From NCBI RefSeq assembly GCF_964355755.1, contig NC_092674.1:24084001-24144000 (forward strand): DNA of 60,000 nucleotides. The letters are read 5' to 3'. A program made the translations under genes and the position numbers. Positions 45,331 to 58,600 of the stretch are shown piece by piece. The notes under the pieces are model-generated. The model saw nothing but the letters and a program-made list of their open reading frames with translations. It ran no database searches and had not been told where the DNA came from. This DNA comes from Antedon mediterranea. Taxonomy: Eukaryota > Echinodermata > Crinoidea > Comatulida > Antedonidae. How positions within the stretch are numbered: position 1 is the stretch's first letter; each line of letters starts with the position of its first letter.

Positions 45331-46690
45331 TCGTTTAATGTTTGCGTTACGTGTGATCGTCTTAATTTATAGTTTTTCTTGTATGTTGCCTTCTAGGCCA
45401 ACTTAATCGCCCATGAGATGCATAATACCATAATCGTAATCATCACGGAAGTAGCATTGTGTTTTTGAGCACGGAGAACTGGAATTATTATTTCTCCATG
45501 GATCCTGGTTGTTAAATTAAAGTTAAATATAATTTTAACATAATAATCGCAGCATTCTCTGAAGCTTCGCAGCGGCCGCCGCCCCAAAGATGTAAAAGAT
45601 GAGTGAAATTTTCGAAGGCCGGATCCGAGTCTCCTGGGCTCTTTTCAACAGGCACGAGTCCCCCCCGAGGTACCTTCTAAAGAAACCCGAGTCCATCGGC
45701 TCTCCGTGTTTTCAAGATTCTCGAGAAACAGAACCCAAATTGCTCAATTATGATGTGTTGTTCAAAACTTTAAGGTGGAGACCACGTCTGTTTCTATAAA
45801 CTGACCAAGAGTTGCAATAATATGAGTTAGAAAATTTAGGTTGTAATTGAAAGTAGTATCCGCACTGATTTGGAAACGTTTGAAAATGCCGCGGCGTGTT
45901 CTGTCATGGATCATAATGAATATTCATTAATCCATGGTTGTAGGAGGCCTACGCACCTGCAGTTCTGCTACACACACCAGCCGCGATTAGTAAAATGAGT
46001 ACAGTACTGGCAAACAATATGACGTAATTCATAATCATAGCGTGTCCTTATTTGGATGCCGTTGTTGTGAGTGAAACCGAAAAACATTTTCAAGTGGGCT
46101 AGAAACAGATTGAGGGAAGCACAATTTCGGCGTAAAACTTGATTTGGAATGACCAGTGATCTGGGACAATAATCTCATCTCTTTCCAATTTGTAGCTCCC
46201 GGTGATCGGAGACAAGAGATACAGAGAGAGTTGTCTTATTTGTTATTGTTACAATACATATGTTTATCTTTATTTTTGTAAGGCTCCCTAATGATCAGCG
46301 TCGGCTGGATGGACCAACCCTCGTAGAATAATGTTGAAATAAAATAAAATGATTCCTCGATAACCGAATTTAATTTAGCGTCCTAGTTTGCCTATGATAG
46401 CACATGCGTTGCCTAAAGCGGGAACATTTCGTCTAGACCTTTCCTCCGTTTTCTAGTAATGTGGGTGACGGAGAAGATACAGTTTCTCTGTTAATTTCAC
46501 TACTTTCGATCCCTGTGTTTTTGCACTCGATCATGGCAATAAACTAAATACTAAACAAACAACCGGGCCGTATTATGTGCTAATGAAATTTATTCAAGTA
46601 GTATGCGGTGGGTCTATAGTTTTGTTTTTTTTCTGATATTTACACAAATGCCTATTGTTAGCAAGTGTCCGGTACTGTATTCGAAATTTC
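45331..46690. other. intergenic region with a GC-rich island
   Basis: About 45540-45720 is much richer in G+C and CpG than its surroundings ('gcagcggccgccgcccc'), as in promoters. Small open frames on both strands (45393-45587 minus, 45599-45799 plus) show no recognisable domain. About 46260-46350 resembles the 3' end of a retroelement or transcript ('ttgaaataaaataaaatga'). Confidence 0.35.
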
Positions 46691-46694
46691 GATG

Positions 46695-46749
46695 AATATC
46701 CGAGGAAAACTGTTGACAAGACTCTTGTCAACAGTTTTCCTCGGATATT
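46695..46749. repeat. perfect 26-bp inverted repeat with a 3-base loop
   Basis: The left arm 46695-46720 starts 'aatatccgaggaaaactg' and is exactly complementary to 46724-46749. The loop is 'act'. No other copy is visible in the window. Confidence 0.95.
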
Positions 46750-48945
46750 AAACGTTGATCACCATTCCAGGGGTGTCATCTCTATAAACAAATACCCAGG
46801 GTCGGGCCAATTAATTGCGCCCGCGTAACGTGCATACGAGGAGGGCGTAATTCATTTTCGAAGTTGCGCACATGGCGCATCTACTGTACTCACGAGAGTA
46901 CGACACGTACACGGTGTGGTGTAGGAAAATGCTCTTTGTTTTTTTGTAGACGTGCTTTGGCGGGCTATTGAATAGTGTTTTATTTTTGAATGGAATTTTG
47001 ACATGTGCATGATGTGGTAGCCGATTGTCTACGCTGTTTTTACATCAATTATTTATCTTATGAAATAGGTACGTCGTATTTGAAACCATTCAAATTGGAA
47101 GCATAATTAATGGCATAGATACCTGGCCTAGCCTACTAATACTATACTAGGCTACGCCTAGCTCATAGGCTATATTATAAATTATGTAGTATATTAGGCC
47201 AGGCCAGGCCTAGTTTTAGCTTGAATAAAATAAAATGAAATATTCATCGTTGTGTGTTTGGTGCTTCAACAATAAAATCAGTACCATGCAACAAGTAGAG
47301 TAGGCTCTAGATTTCGGCCTCCTAGCAATAGAGAGGAATTCTTTTTGTAGGCCCTGCTGTAGTAGTAGGTTAGTATTAGTAACTTTGTAGCCTATATTAA
47401 TTATAATTAGGTATTGGTTGAAACAACAGAGTTTATCGTATCGGAGGATAAATCAGACTAGTATTAAAAAGGAAAAAGGTTAAATTATTTAGGCCGTATA
47501 TTTATAAAGGCTAGGTTTAGAATAAATAACAGCTACCGCTGGGCTTTAAACTAATGCGTGCGGCCGATTTCGTTGTTTCGTTTCGTTCGTTTATAAATTA
47601 ATCAATATTTCAAATACAATCAAATACAATGTCATTTTCCTACCCAATCATAAATTATTATTTTATTTAGGCTAGTGGTAGGCTATTCTCCATCTATAAT
47701 AACTTAGCCTATATGTCGCTCATCATTTATCGATTCATCTGCCGCCTATACTTATTATTATTATTAATCCATCAATAATCGAACAATGGATTGATCACTC
47801 TCTCATAAATCATTTATTACGTCACCAGGGACCCTATGATGGCGGTGATACGGCTCCTCATCATAGCAATGATATATTTTGATATTCATCTTCAATTTGG
47901 AACACTAGTGCATTTGAGGACGCAGAGTTTAAATAAATATATAATAAAGGCATCTATTAGTATTAGTATTACCTACCTGAATCCTAAATAATATTAATTC
48001 AAATTTCATTTTTTTTTCAATCGGTTTCTTTTGTTTACTTTGTTTTTTTGTTTTTTTATTAAATTGTACCTTTTATTTTATTTTTGGCAGCCCTCCACAA
48101 GTTTTCGCTTTCTGGGTTTCGCCGCGCTCTTATTTATAATTGTTTTATCCCAAACTCTGTACTGTACATAGAAAAGAAAAGAGAAATAGGGCCTAAATGT
48201 TCTGAAATGAAAAAAAATGTTCTGAAAAAAAAATATTTTCAAGTTGTAGACGAGAACTAAAATTCATTCATTCTGCACTTTCAATTTTTATAACATAATT
48301 ATTAATATCAATCTATTATTATAGACCTTGTCCTATTAAGGTTGTACTACAATACACAGGCGTCCAAATTTGCAGACTCGCGCCCTCAATATAAGTAGCA
48401 CAGTTAATCCATAACACGACCTGGAGGGGTCTAGTTACGGTAATAAAATACGTCGTCAATGTTTTAAGATCTCTCTTGTTGTCCGAGTTCTGTTTGCCGT
48501 CGTGCCTCATCTTACCTGTTGTTGAGGTGAAATCCCATATTCTGTTCTTTTAAAATGTTATTTTTTCATCAATTTTAACTAAGCAACCAAGAAAGCAGAA
48601 TAATGGAGGTAAGTTTGCAATTTTGATACATATTTTAATGAATCTGTAATTATTTTTATGCCTAGATTACATATAAAACGATTTGCAAGCAAGTTATCTA
48701 TCTGAGCTACTAAACCTAGTTGCCAGCCAGGGCAGTCTTGTATTTTATGAACATTTTTTTATGTTTCTGTTTGAAATGGACCAATAAAAACTATTGCATT
48801 TTATTCATTTGATATGTATTTAATATTCACATATATATATAATAATATATATTTATTTGTATTTGATTTATTGCCATTTTATTCATGAATTTTGTTTAAT
48901 CCCTAACTAAATGCTCTTTTATTTTTTCGTTATTTAGTGTTAAGC
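46750..48945. other. unannotated intergenic sequence
   Basis: Many 'taggccta' strings and AT-rich tracts. No exon with a recognisable product; the minus-strand frame at 48319-48510 has no support. Confidence 0.4.
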
Positions 48946-48949
48946 TCTG

Positions 48950-49080
48950 TCTACACATTTGAACATGTGACAAAAAAGAAATGCCCATATAGACATGATG
49001 ATGTCATATCACTACACTACCATATTTAAGCATATCACACTGTTTTTGTCAAACTTGTTTGATAATGTAGACAAAGCAAT
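48950..49080 (-). mobile_element. family A element
   Basis: 'taagctctgtctacacattt' to 'gataatgtagacaaagca', with 'gacatgatgatgtcatatca' inside. Confidence 0.78.
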
Positions 49081-49156
49081 TACCCATCTTTGATAGTTGG
49101 TTGCATGACTTATACGTGCTTAAACGTATTCAAATATTTCTCATCTAGTAAATAAC

Positions 49157-49182
49157 AAAAAAAAAAAAAAAAAAAAATTGTT
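49157..49182. repeat. poly-A tract
   Basis: An uninterrupted run of more than 20 A residues. Confidence 0.9.
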
Positions 49183-51184
49183 GTCATCTGGTAATACTTT
49201 GACGTGTGCAATGAAACGAAGAGACCTTATGGCGAACGTTTGATTTGTTGGCCAATCAATAAACCACCCAAGTACTGCATCGTTATTCTTTACTCTTTTT
49301 TATTCTGAAACTGAATATTTTATAAATATCTCCAGGTTTCTAAATTTGAGAACTTACGGATGGGTTGAAAATGGATGGACGCTTGATTCAAAAATATAAA
49401 ATAACATTGTTATTCTAGGCCCAGTAAAAACCAATTGACTTTGGTAATAATTGGTTTACCGTCTGTTTTTACCCCGTGGGTATGAACGTACGTTAACCCT
49501 TGCTCAAGGCTGAACTCATAATATTATATGAACATTGTATGTTTTTGACATTATAAAGAGCCCCACACAGATTTTCCCGAATATATAATACGTCAACATT
49601 TTCGTGTTGAATTATCCTTTCGTTGTCTTTAACCATACCTTAGTGACGACTCTCCTCAAGCCATGTATTTATCCTATAAACATTCAGTGAGTTGTAGATT
49701 ATTTGTAGCTGAGAAAGCGCTACTTCAGTCAGTTCGATACAACGGGAGTCGCTACTCCCTGGTTACCATCCATCCTTTATCTAATGAAATCTCCAAAGAT
49801 ATAAACTATAAACACGATTAGTGGAATAGTTTTGGCAAATCTTTTTGAATGTAGGGCGCCTATGTAATATAGTGAATTATCAAATATATCAAAATAGTCC
49901 GAGGACTCAACTCCCATTGGGACTAATGTTTTCTCTATTTCACTATTCATATCGACAAAAATCAACTCCAAGTTGGCGCCTGGAAAATTCTTAACATTCT
50001 ACTATTTTAAACGCTTCATTTACAACCCTAGGGCTGCAAAATAGCTCTATTGTGCGCGGTAATAAACGCTGCACAGCTAGAAAATAAAGAGAGAATACGA
50101 TGTTTTCCCATAGGAAATCAAACTGGTTGTATGGGTATATTTCCGAGGTCATCCAATTGAAAGTGGAATGGAGCTCAGCTATATACCTGTTTTAACACCT
50201 GTCGTAAACATGTTGTGCCAAGAATAATGAAGTCAATAATTTGCGTCTCGTAATCCAATTGTATTTCAGTTAACAGGTTGTCAAGAGAAAATGAATGGAT
50301 AATTTAATTCATTCAGATAAATATATAACTGCTACACTGTTAAATATTAACGATATCAAGTTACTCGCAGCATTAATGTTCAGCCTAGAAATGTAGTTTT
50401 TTTTTTCGATGGAGCCTACCCATACAGGCCCGTATGCATGGAACATAATAATAATATTATTTAGGAGGTGTTGTTGTTAATGTAGGCCTATATCATTATT
50501 ATCAGCAACCTTTACTTTCACATCGAAACGGCCGAGTTTCCGATTCCTGCGTTCTAAGCGGCGCCTATTTGATTTATAGCCGATTTAGAAAAAGGGAAAA
50601 CGTCATTTATAATAATATATTTTGAACATCACTCACCGGGCCCCACACCCACATAATAAACATTGTATGGAATTAGTATTTTGTTGTTTCGGGTTTATGA
50701 AATAATTTTTAATTAATATACAATATTATGGAAGTTTTTGAAGGCCTCAATTTTACTTTGTTCTTATTCTCATTCTTTATTGCCAATCAAAACAACAAAC
50801 AACAAACAAACAAACTACAAAGTAAGTGGCAGGAAACACGAAAGGGAACTGCATCCCTTTGACAAGAGCCTGTGAATCCTCTTACATAAATATTATTTCA
50901 ACTTTGCTGCGTGTTTCTTATTCTACATTATAGTACAGTATTAGCTAGTCTTGATGGTAGGCTAAAATGCCCTGTTTGCCTGTGGAATGCGAGTGATAGG
51001 TGTGTTGTATTTGGAACACAAGATGTATTTTGTTTCATAAGGTCTTTCAAGTTAGTGATAGGTACGCGCATCTGTCTATTTTTGTTGTCAGATGTATGTC
51101 AGTATGGATTGAAATTTGGTTTTGATAATATTCTTAACCACGTACGTCGTGTTAGGATTCTTAGATTTAACGTTGCTTTTTCAG
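49183..51184. other. upstream region of the SLC6 gene
   Basis: No coding exon recognised. A 5' non-coding exon is expected somewhere upstream because the first coding exon follows a splice acceptor ('gctttttcag' ending at 51184), but I could not place it. Confidence 0.4.
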
Positions 51185-51199
51185 AGTAATACTGTTAAT

Positions 51200-52663
51200 A
51201 TGGAAGCTTCAAACAAGCAGCAAAATAACAGGGGAATGAACGGAACCAAACTACATAGCAAAGATGCAAAATTGTCGTCGGAAAGTGTACCTCTGAAGAG
51301 AACATCGGTGGTAGAAATTGTGGCGGTAACGACGCCGGATGAAAACGACGCTCGCGGTACTTGGAGCGGCAAACTGGACTTTATTCTCTCCTGTATAAGT
51401 TACGCCGTGGGACTCGGCAACGTTTGGCGGTTTCCATTTTTGTGTTACGAGAATGGAGGAGGTATGTATTGTGCGATCATTTTTGGTTTAATCGATTCGG
51501 TTTCGAAAAATCAATACAAAGCCAAAAGGCCCATTTACACTAGGACGATAAATAGATAAGTAGGGTCTGTTTCTGCTGCATAGCGTCGAATAAACCGTTT
51601 ATTTCCGAATAATTATATCGATGGATCACATCGCTAAATGTTTGCTTTATTGCATGCATTTTTCTTACATGAAATAAAGGAAAGAAAGGTATAAGAGAAT
51701 CATTTATGCCGTCTTTGATAAGAATAATATTTTTTTAAACCCAATCAAATGACGTAATGATGAATTAAAACAATAAAGTCCTTGTATTTTCACGATATTA
51801 TTGCTCTTATCAATCATGACGTCATTTGATTGGACGTGTGAAAATATAATTTTCATAAAAGCATAGATGGCCCTATCCTATAGTTATAGGATGGAATCTT
51901 GTTTGTCTTATGTATAGAAAATGCATATTTATCTATTTATCGTCGATCGTTATCGTCCTAGTGTAAATGGGCCTTTTGCCCAAACAATGATAAGTAGTAC
52001 TTTCTAATGTTCAAACATTTTATACAGTAAACCGTCTCCTTTAAGGGATACCCAATATAAGTCTTAAGACTAAAGAGGAGAGTTTCCCGTGTGAAACGAA
52101 CGAGTAGCCAATAAAGGGACATTTTGTTGGGTCCCAAAGTGTACCCTAATTTTTTTTTTCTTTTATTACTAAAACATATTCATTTCATAATATTCATAAT
52201 TTAACATATACGGTAGGTACATCTCTTTAAATGTTATTGTTAAGTTATTACGCATTCACTTAATAATAATATTCTATCATATTTATTTCTTAACATATTC
52301 ATTTTAGCATACATTTCTTAACACAATTCGTATTTTAGCATATTCATTTTAGCATACACCCTAAGTTAATGTGTTCTCACACAATGCCATCTCCAAGTCC
52401 ACCGTCTCTCTCAGTTCATCTCCCCAATCAACCATCGCAGTGTTCTTATCCATTCTCTTTATTTAATAATAGTATATGCCTATATTCATTTTATCAAAGA
52501 ATGTTTACCGTATCGTGCGTTTTGTTGTTAGGTGCATTTCTTATTCCATACGTGATCATACTCTGCCTTGCTGGCTTGCCATTGTTCTTCCTGGAGTTAA
52601 GTATTGGTCAGTTTGCTAGTGTTGGCTGTGTCAATGTATGGCGAATCTGTCCTCTTTTCAAAG
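51200..52663 (+). CDS. SLC6 exons 1-2: N-terminus, TM1, TM2
   Basis: Exon 1 starts at the first Met after an acceptor and reads a Ser/Lys/Asn-rich tail, then [19 protein letters not shown] and [18 protein letters not shown], the most conserved part of the family. Exon 2 gives [32 protein letters not shown] and [10 protein letters not shown]. The donor of exon 1 is 'G|gtatgt' and the acceptor of exon 2 'tgttgttag'. Confidence 0.95.
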
Positions 52664-55600
52664 GTAAGAAGTTACATCCATACGATACGTACGTTTTTCT
52701 GATTCAAATGTATAATTCTATATCACAAAAAAACCCGAAAATGATTGCTTTAAGCGGATTATGGATTCGGGAAATGTGTGGTGTGAAGGGAGCGATACAA
52801 TATGGTCGCTTTAGGCCTAGCGAACTAAAATTCTAGGGCAATACACAATGTTTTGCATCCACTTGAAAACAACAATATTGGAAATAAGGTATCTCATGCT
52901 ATGGTAGAATAAAACACCTCCTGTTTGGACACCGAGTTTGTTGTAAAACGAACCAAGGAAAATGTAGGCTATAGCATATTATATTTTAACACTACACGGC
53001 CAACTAAAGCTCTGTCTACACTATCAAACTTGATGTGATGTGCGTGCCCATATATGGACATGATGATGTCATATCACTACTATATTTGTGCATATCACTA
53101 CCATATTTGTGCATATCACCATTTTGTGTCACATCAAGTTTGATAGTGTATAGCTTAATATTCAAAGCACACCCATATATAATAAAGGGCACAGTTCCTT
53201 TGGTCCATGAAGTGTCTTATTATGGATCTATTTTAATGAAAAGAGACACAAACGGTGAAGAAAACAGACACAACGGCGAAGAAAACAAAGATAAGCGTTA
53301 AGAAGATGACAGACGATGACAGTGGAAGAATCTCAGTTGAACCGTGTGTGTAATTATTACGCTAATGAGTTCATTAATTTGACAGTTCCAATCTATGTAT
53401 TTGTGAACACTCGTCGTTGTTTGCTTCAATAAACAATCGATAACATTAACGCGATAAAACGTTTTTTTGTTCTTAAATTTCTGTTGTTTCGGTCAAGATA
53501 GAATACGGATTTATTTTATCTGTTTGCATAAATAAGAAAGAGTTACATTGTACGATTGAACTGTCTGTTTCCTGCAATACTGCACCTGATAACAGGATTG
53601 GCTTAAGTTTGAACCGGAATTAGATTTTTTGATTGGATATGAAATTTTTATCTTGCTAACATCCAAGCATCATCACCTAGTTAAAAGGTGAAATGTATGT
53701 TAGTATGTATAAGGGGTAAACCGGGAAAAATAACAAGGAATCGCAGCCGTTGTTTGTATAGCAACCTCAACAGGACTTGAGGAGAAAATCTCTTCAAAGG
53801 AGCTAGGTCTTGTATAATTTATTCATTAGCCTACTTCATTTGTCGTTGTCGTCTTCCAGCTCTCGAAGTCGAATGCGCATGTATGCGATTAGTCAGGGTT
53901 TCAGACGGAGTTTTGACTTAATATTAATAAATAGATAAATATTTTGGCACATATGGCGTTTCATACGTATACTACTTGAGCTTGTAAACTCCAAACAAAA
54001 ATCGAAAAGCTTCGAACTAACTACAGACTGGGGCAAGTCTAGTATAGACATATAATCGACCAAAGTGGGTCCGAAAAAATAACCAAAATAACAAAAATAA
54101 CCAAAATCGATCTGTGAGTACCTCTATATGACGTCATAAGTTCTAGGCCATAGAGCGTCGCAAAATCCAAAGCGCTCTCTACGTACGGGTTTCCTAAATT
54201 ATTTACAAAACGTAGTTACAGTAGAATAATGTTGATGATGATCCTTAACATTGATACTTTCTCTTCAGGAATGGGTTACGGCATGTTAGTGATGTCCATG
54301 TTCTGTTGTATTTACTACAATGTTATCATAGCATATACTCTACACTACCTCTATTTCTCCTTTACGCGTGTCCTTCCGTGGGCTGATTGCACGCACAACT
54401 GGAATACGTATAACTGCGTAGACTCAAGACATAACGTAACTAATTTCACGTCGGGTCATTCTCGACCAAGCCAAGAATACTTTGAGTAAGTAGGCATACT
54501 GTTTTATTGTCTGGTTTCCCGCGTTTCGTTTGTGTCAAAATGAACGTCTGTAGTGGAACCCTTCTATTGGGAAACTCCTCAGTGAATACACATGAAAAAT
54601 TCAGTGAAAATGAACAAAGGGCATTGTTTGACAGGATACATCCCTAATTCCTACGTAAGCGCAACGATTTGACCAATCACACGCGTTGTTGCCTCTACTT
54701 CCTTGCGTTACGTCTCTAATGAGCTTAATGTTTGATTTCCACTAGAGGCTCAACGCAAGGATGTAAAGATGGATCGTCTGAACTGTCTCTTGTGATTGGT
54801 CAACTCACTTCCGTTGCGCCTTTTTTAATCAAGGGGGCTTGCATGTTTTCTTGTAGAAACACTATAGCCTTTATTAAGCTTGGTCCCCATTAGGACGCAA
54901 CGCTATTACGTAAGCCGCAACACAAGCGAATGACTAATCACAACCGATGGTTACGGTTCAACTGTCGCTTGTGATTGGTCAATTCGCTTGCATTGCGGCG
55001 TCTAGTGGGAACCAAGCTTTGAAATGCCGTGTTGATCGAAAGCATTATTTTTCTTTTATATTCACATAGGCATATCACTAGGGATTTTCTAAATAGGTCG
55101 CCTACTTTCGTTGATTTGAAAGCATCTAGGCCTATTCACGATAATATTTTTCAGTAATCGTGTATTGGGCATAAGTGATGGCATTGGGGAAATCGGCGAA
55201 ATACGATGGGAACTGGCCATCTGCCTGGTCCTGGCCTGGACAATCGTCTTTCTTAGCCTGGCTAAAGGCATCAAGACATCAGGAAAGGTAAGCAGTCCTA
55301 ACGTAATTTCATTGACTATCTTGGTGGTAGAAAATGTAGTGATTTATAGTGTTATAAAGTCATGTTTACGTTCTGGTATTTGCAGGAAATAGCTGTGACT
55401 AATGTCAAGGGTCAATATCATGTCTACAACTGTATTCGCCAAATGACCTATATTTAATTTACGTACTCCAATCCAATGTCTCTTGAAGTTTGGGACATGC
55501 GCAATTGTCTTTGTGTTTCTTTGTTTTGGAATTTTAAGAAAGGTCCTTTGTTTGTTTTTGGTTCCGTAAATGATGCAATTTTATGAGTAGATTACTCCGA

Positions 55601-58600
55601 CAAGAACACAGGCTATTTGGTATTTATTAAAATAATAATAAATTTAATTGATTAAAAAATATTGTCCAATACATGTGGACAGTTTGATTTTAATATAGAC
55701 GTGCTATATTGAAAATGGTATCCTCCCTGAATGAAAATGAAATCGGCCCGATATGATTATTTCTTTTGTTCTATTTTTGCAATAGGCCTACATGAATGTT
55801 TTATGTCTTACTAAAAAGAATGTATATGTAAAACTATGAATAGACAGACATACAGTGAACCATGATAGTTGTACTACTGCAGTAATAGAATAAAGTTGGT
55901 AGATTATAAGGCCTTTTTATTTAAACTGAAATAATAAGTTTGATTATGATTTTAGACATGTAGTATATAATTTCATTTTTTTTAAAGCAGGTATGCAGAA
56001 ATCACAATCATCAAGTTTGTTTTGACAAGGCTTGTATCCTCCTATGCTAACCCCAATATTTGTTTATTTATCCAGGTCAATATTTGTTTATTTATCCAGG
56101 TCAATCTGTAATAAATGCGCGCGAGAGCTAATTTATGCAGCTGACTAAAAACACAGACTCAAGTAAAATGCAATCAAGGCAACATTTTGTCGGTCGGTCG
56201 TAACATCCGAGTCGCAGCCCTTAAGTGTACACAATATAAATATTTACATACTGTAATGAAATTATGGACACTAGGGTATTGACCAATAAGCAGTGATGTA
56301 GCCATAGTTACTTGGGTCATTTGATACCCATTACATGGTAGGGTCAAGATGTAGAGAAGGTTACGTCATAAGATGACGCAACGCATTTGATCGATGTATT
56401 TGGGGTCATCATCGTTACTAAAGCTTGGTTCCCACTAGAACGTAACGCAAGGACGTAAACGCAACGCAAGCGTTTTAACCAACGACAAGCGAAGTTATAA
56501 TAGACAGTTAGCAATCACAAGCGATTAAGCCATCGCTTGTGATTGGTCAATTCACTTGCGTTGCGTTTACGTCCTTGCGTTACGTTCTAGTGGGAACCAA
56601 GCTTTAAGTAGACACTTAACGACGTGCACTTCTACATTATAAGATAATTCAAAAGTTTTATGCAAACTTAGAGAATAGAGCCTCAAGCGACCCGCATTAT
56701 GCAAAAATCAAATGGCTGTTCCCAAAAACGTTTACGAGTGTTTGAGCAAATTTGGTAATGCGTTCATGTTTTGAAGTGTAACGACCTCAAAGCGTACGGG
56801 TCTGAGAGTAGGTACGTACCTCTACTAGATGACCTCAAAGCGTGTCTGAGAGTAGGTACTGTACCTCCACTAGATTACCTCAAAGCGAAAACGTGCGAAA
56901 GTTGTTCTTAAAATTACGTACTTGGCTCAAATTGATTTTATGATCTGAACATTTTTTTGAGGTTGAAAGTTGGAATGAAATCAGACAGGAATAGGCCCTA
57001 ATGGAGAGTATAAAGCTACGTTCCCATTGGTGTCCGGAAAAGAAAACTCAGGGCTACATTAAGTTTTTTCGGACGCTATGTGCACCCGCGTAGTCGTACG
57101 TTTTCTACGGAAATCGAAATGAGTTTCTGTTCATACTAACACATATAACGAATTCGGGATCAGTTTAGACGTAGATTACTGAAAGAGACTTTTTTCACTA
57201 TCGGAGATTCCTCATCCCTACCGTTTACACGACAGTTTTGTTTGTACATAATCTATTTTTGTTGTGCAGGTTGTGTATCTGACGGCAACGTTCCCGTACC
57301 TCGTGTTGTTATCGCTTTTCATTCGAGGGATGACTTTACCTGGAGCCATAGATGGAGTGAAGTTTTATATCAAACCAGAATGGTCTAAACTTAAAACTTC
57401 AAAGGTTAGTTTAAATGCCACAACAGATTAATTACGTTACTGATCAGCCAATCAGCACCGAGAATTAATATTCTGTAGTAATATCTCGAATGCTTCTGAT
57501 ACAACAGCTCTATTTTTACATAGCCAGATTCCAAGCTAGCCCTACCTATCTAAGACTCAACACGCCACGGGCCACAATACGTTGAAATATTGGGGGTGAA
57601 TGAGGGTGTTTTTCAGTACGGTAACCATACTACGCGTCGCAATGCAATAGAAATAAAATCGTCATTTATTGTAGTATTGTGAATCATACCTAGTTATATT
57701 TGGCGTACTGTAAGGCAATCTTTTCCCCAACAGTGCACTAAAAATGTAAGCAGTCACATAATAACCTCCACTCGCCTCCCTAGGTTGCAACAACTACATT
57801 TTTTCAAGAACCAATAACCTCTGGCCTACATAATGATATTGACCGAATTTCAATCCGTGCTGTGTTTCTGTATTTATTGTGTGATTTAATGTTACGTATC
57901 ATGGGACTGCATTTCCATGTTTTTACAGTATATGTTTGAAAACAATATGCTACACACAAAACAACATCCCAAAAGCAATAACTAACGCTGTCAAATGTGT
58001 TCATATTTTATGTAACGTATACCTGAAGGAATAAACCAAAAATGGTTTTTATTTTCCCATGAAGAGGCTTTGGCTACAAATGAGCTCGTGGTATAAAACG
58101 AACGAGGAGTATTCATTTTTGGATCTTGATTTACATTAATTGCGCAACCTGGACTACTGCGCAAACGTTTGCTCCACTAGACAACTGTTGAACATCCCCA
58201 TATATCAGCGCACACCTTTTAAACTGCAGTAAGTTAATGTTAAACTAGACTTGCTCCAAGTTTGTATTTATTGTATTTTTTATGTTAGTACCAGTCGACA
58301 CTTTGATTTGTTTCGTTTACAAACTCAAGTAGTATACTTATGAAACGCCACATGTGCCAAAATCTTTTTACTAATATTAAGTCAAAATGACTCCGTCTGG
58401 AACCTAGTTTAGTGTGGAGCTTTTGTTGCAAATCACATTAGTTTGCGCAGACGTTACGTGTACTATAAGCGGGAATCAAGGTTTACCAAATAGTACACCG
58501 TATTGTTGTTTTCACTGTGTCAAATGTCAATTATTACTCGAAGTCTACGTTCCAAAACAACCGGAAGATGATCCCTGAATCAATTGGTATTTTTTATCAT

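Noticed and set aside
45393-45799. Two small genes around the GC-rich island
   Set aside because: Neither product has a recognisable domain, no splice partners were seen, and an open frame is expected by chance in GC-rich DNA.
50911-51189. 92-codon frame with Cys-rich segments just before the SLC6 start
   Set aside because: It overlaps the acceptor of SLC6 exon 1, has no recognisable domain, and is hydrophobic by chance composition.
52369-52531. Alternative N-terminus for the SLC6 protein running into exon 2
   Set aside because: The frame upstream of the acceptor at 52531 is low complexity and exon 1 at 51200 supplies the conserved TM1 in phase.
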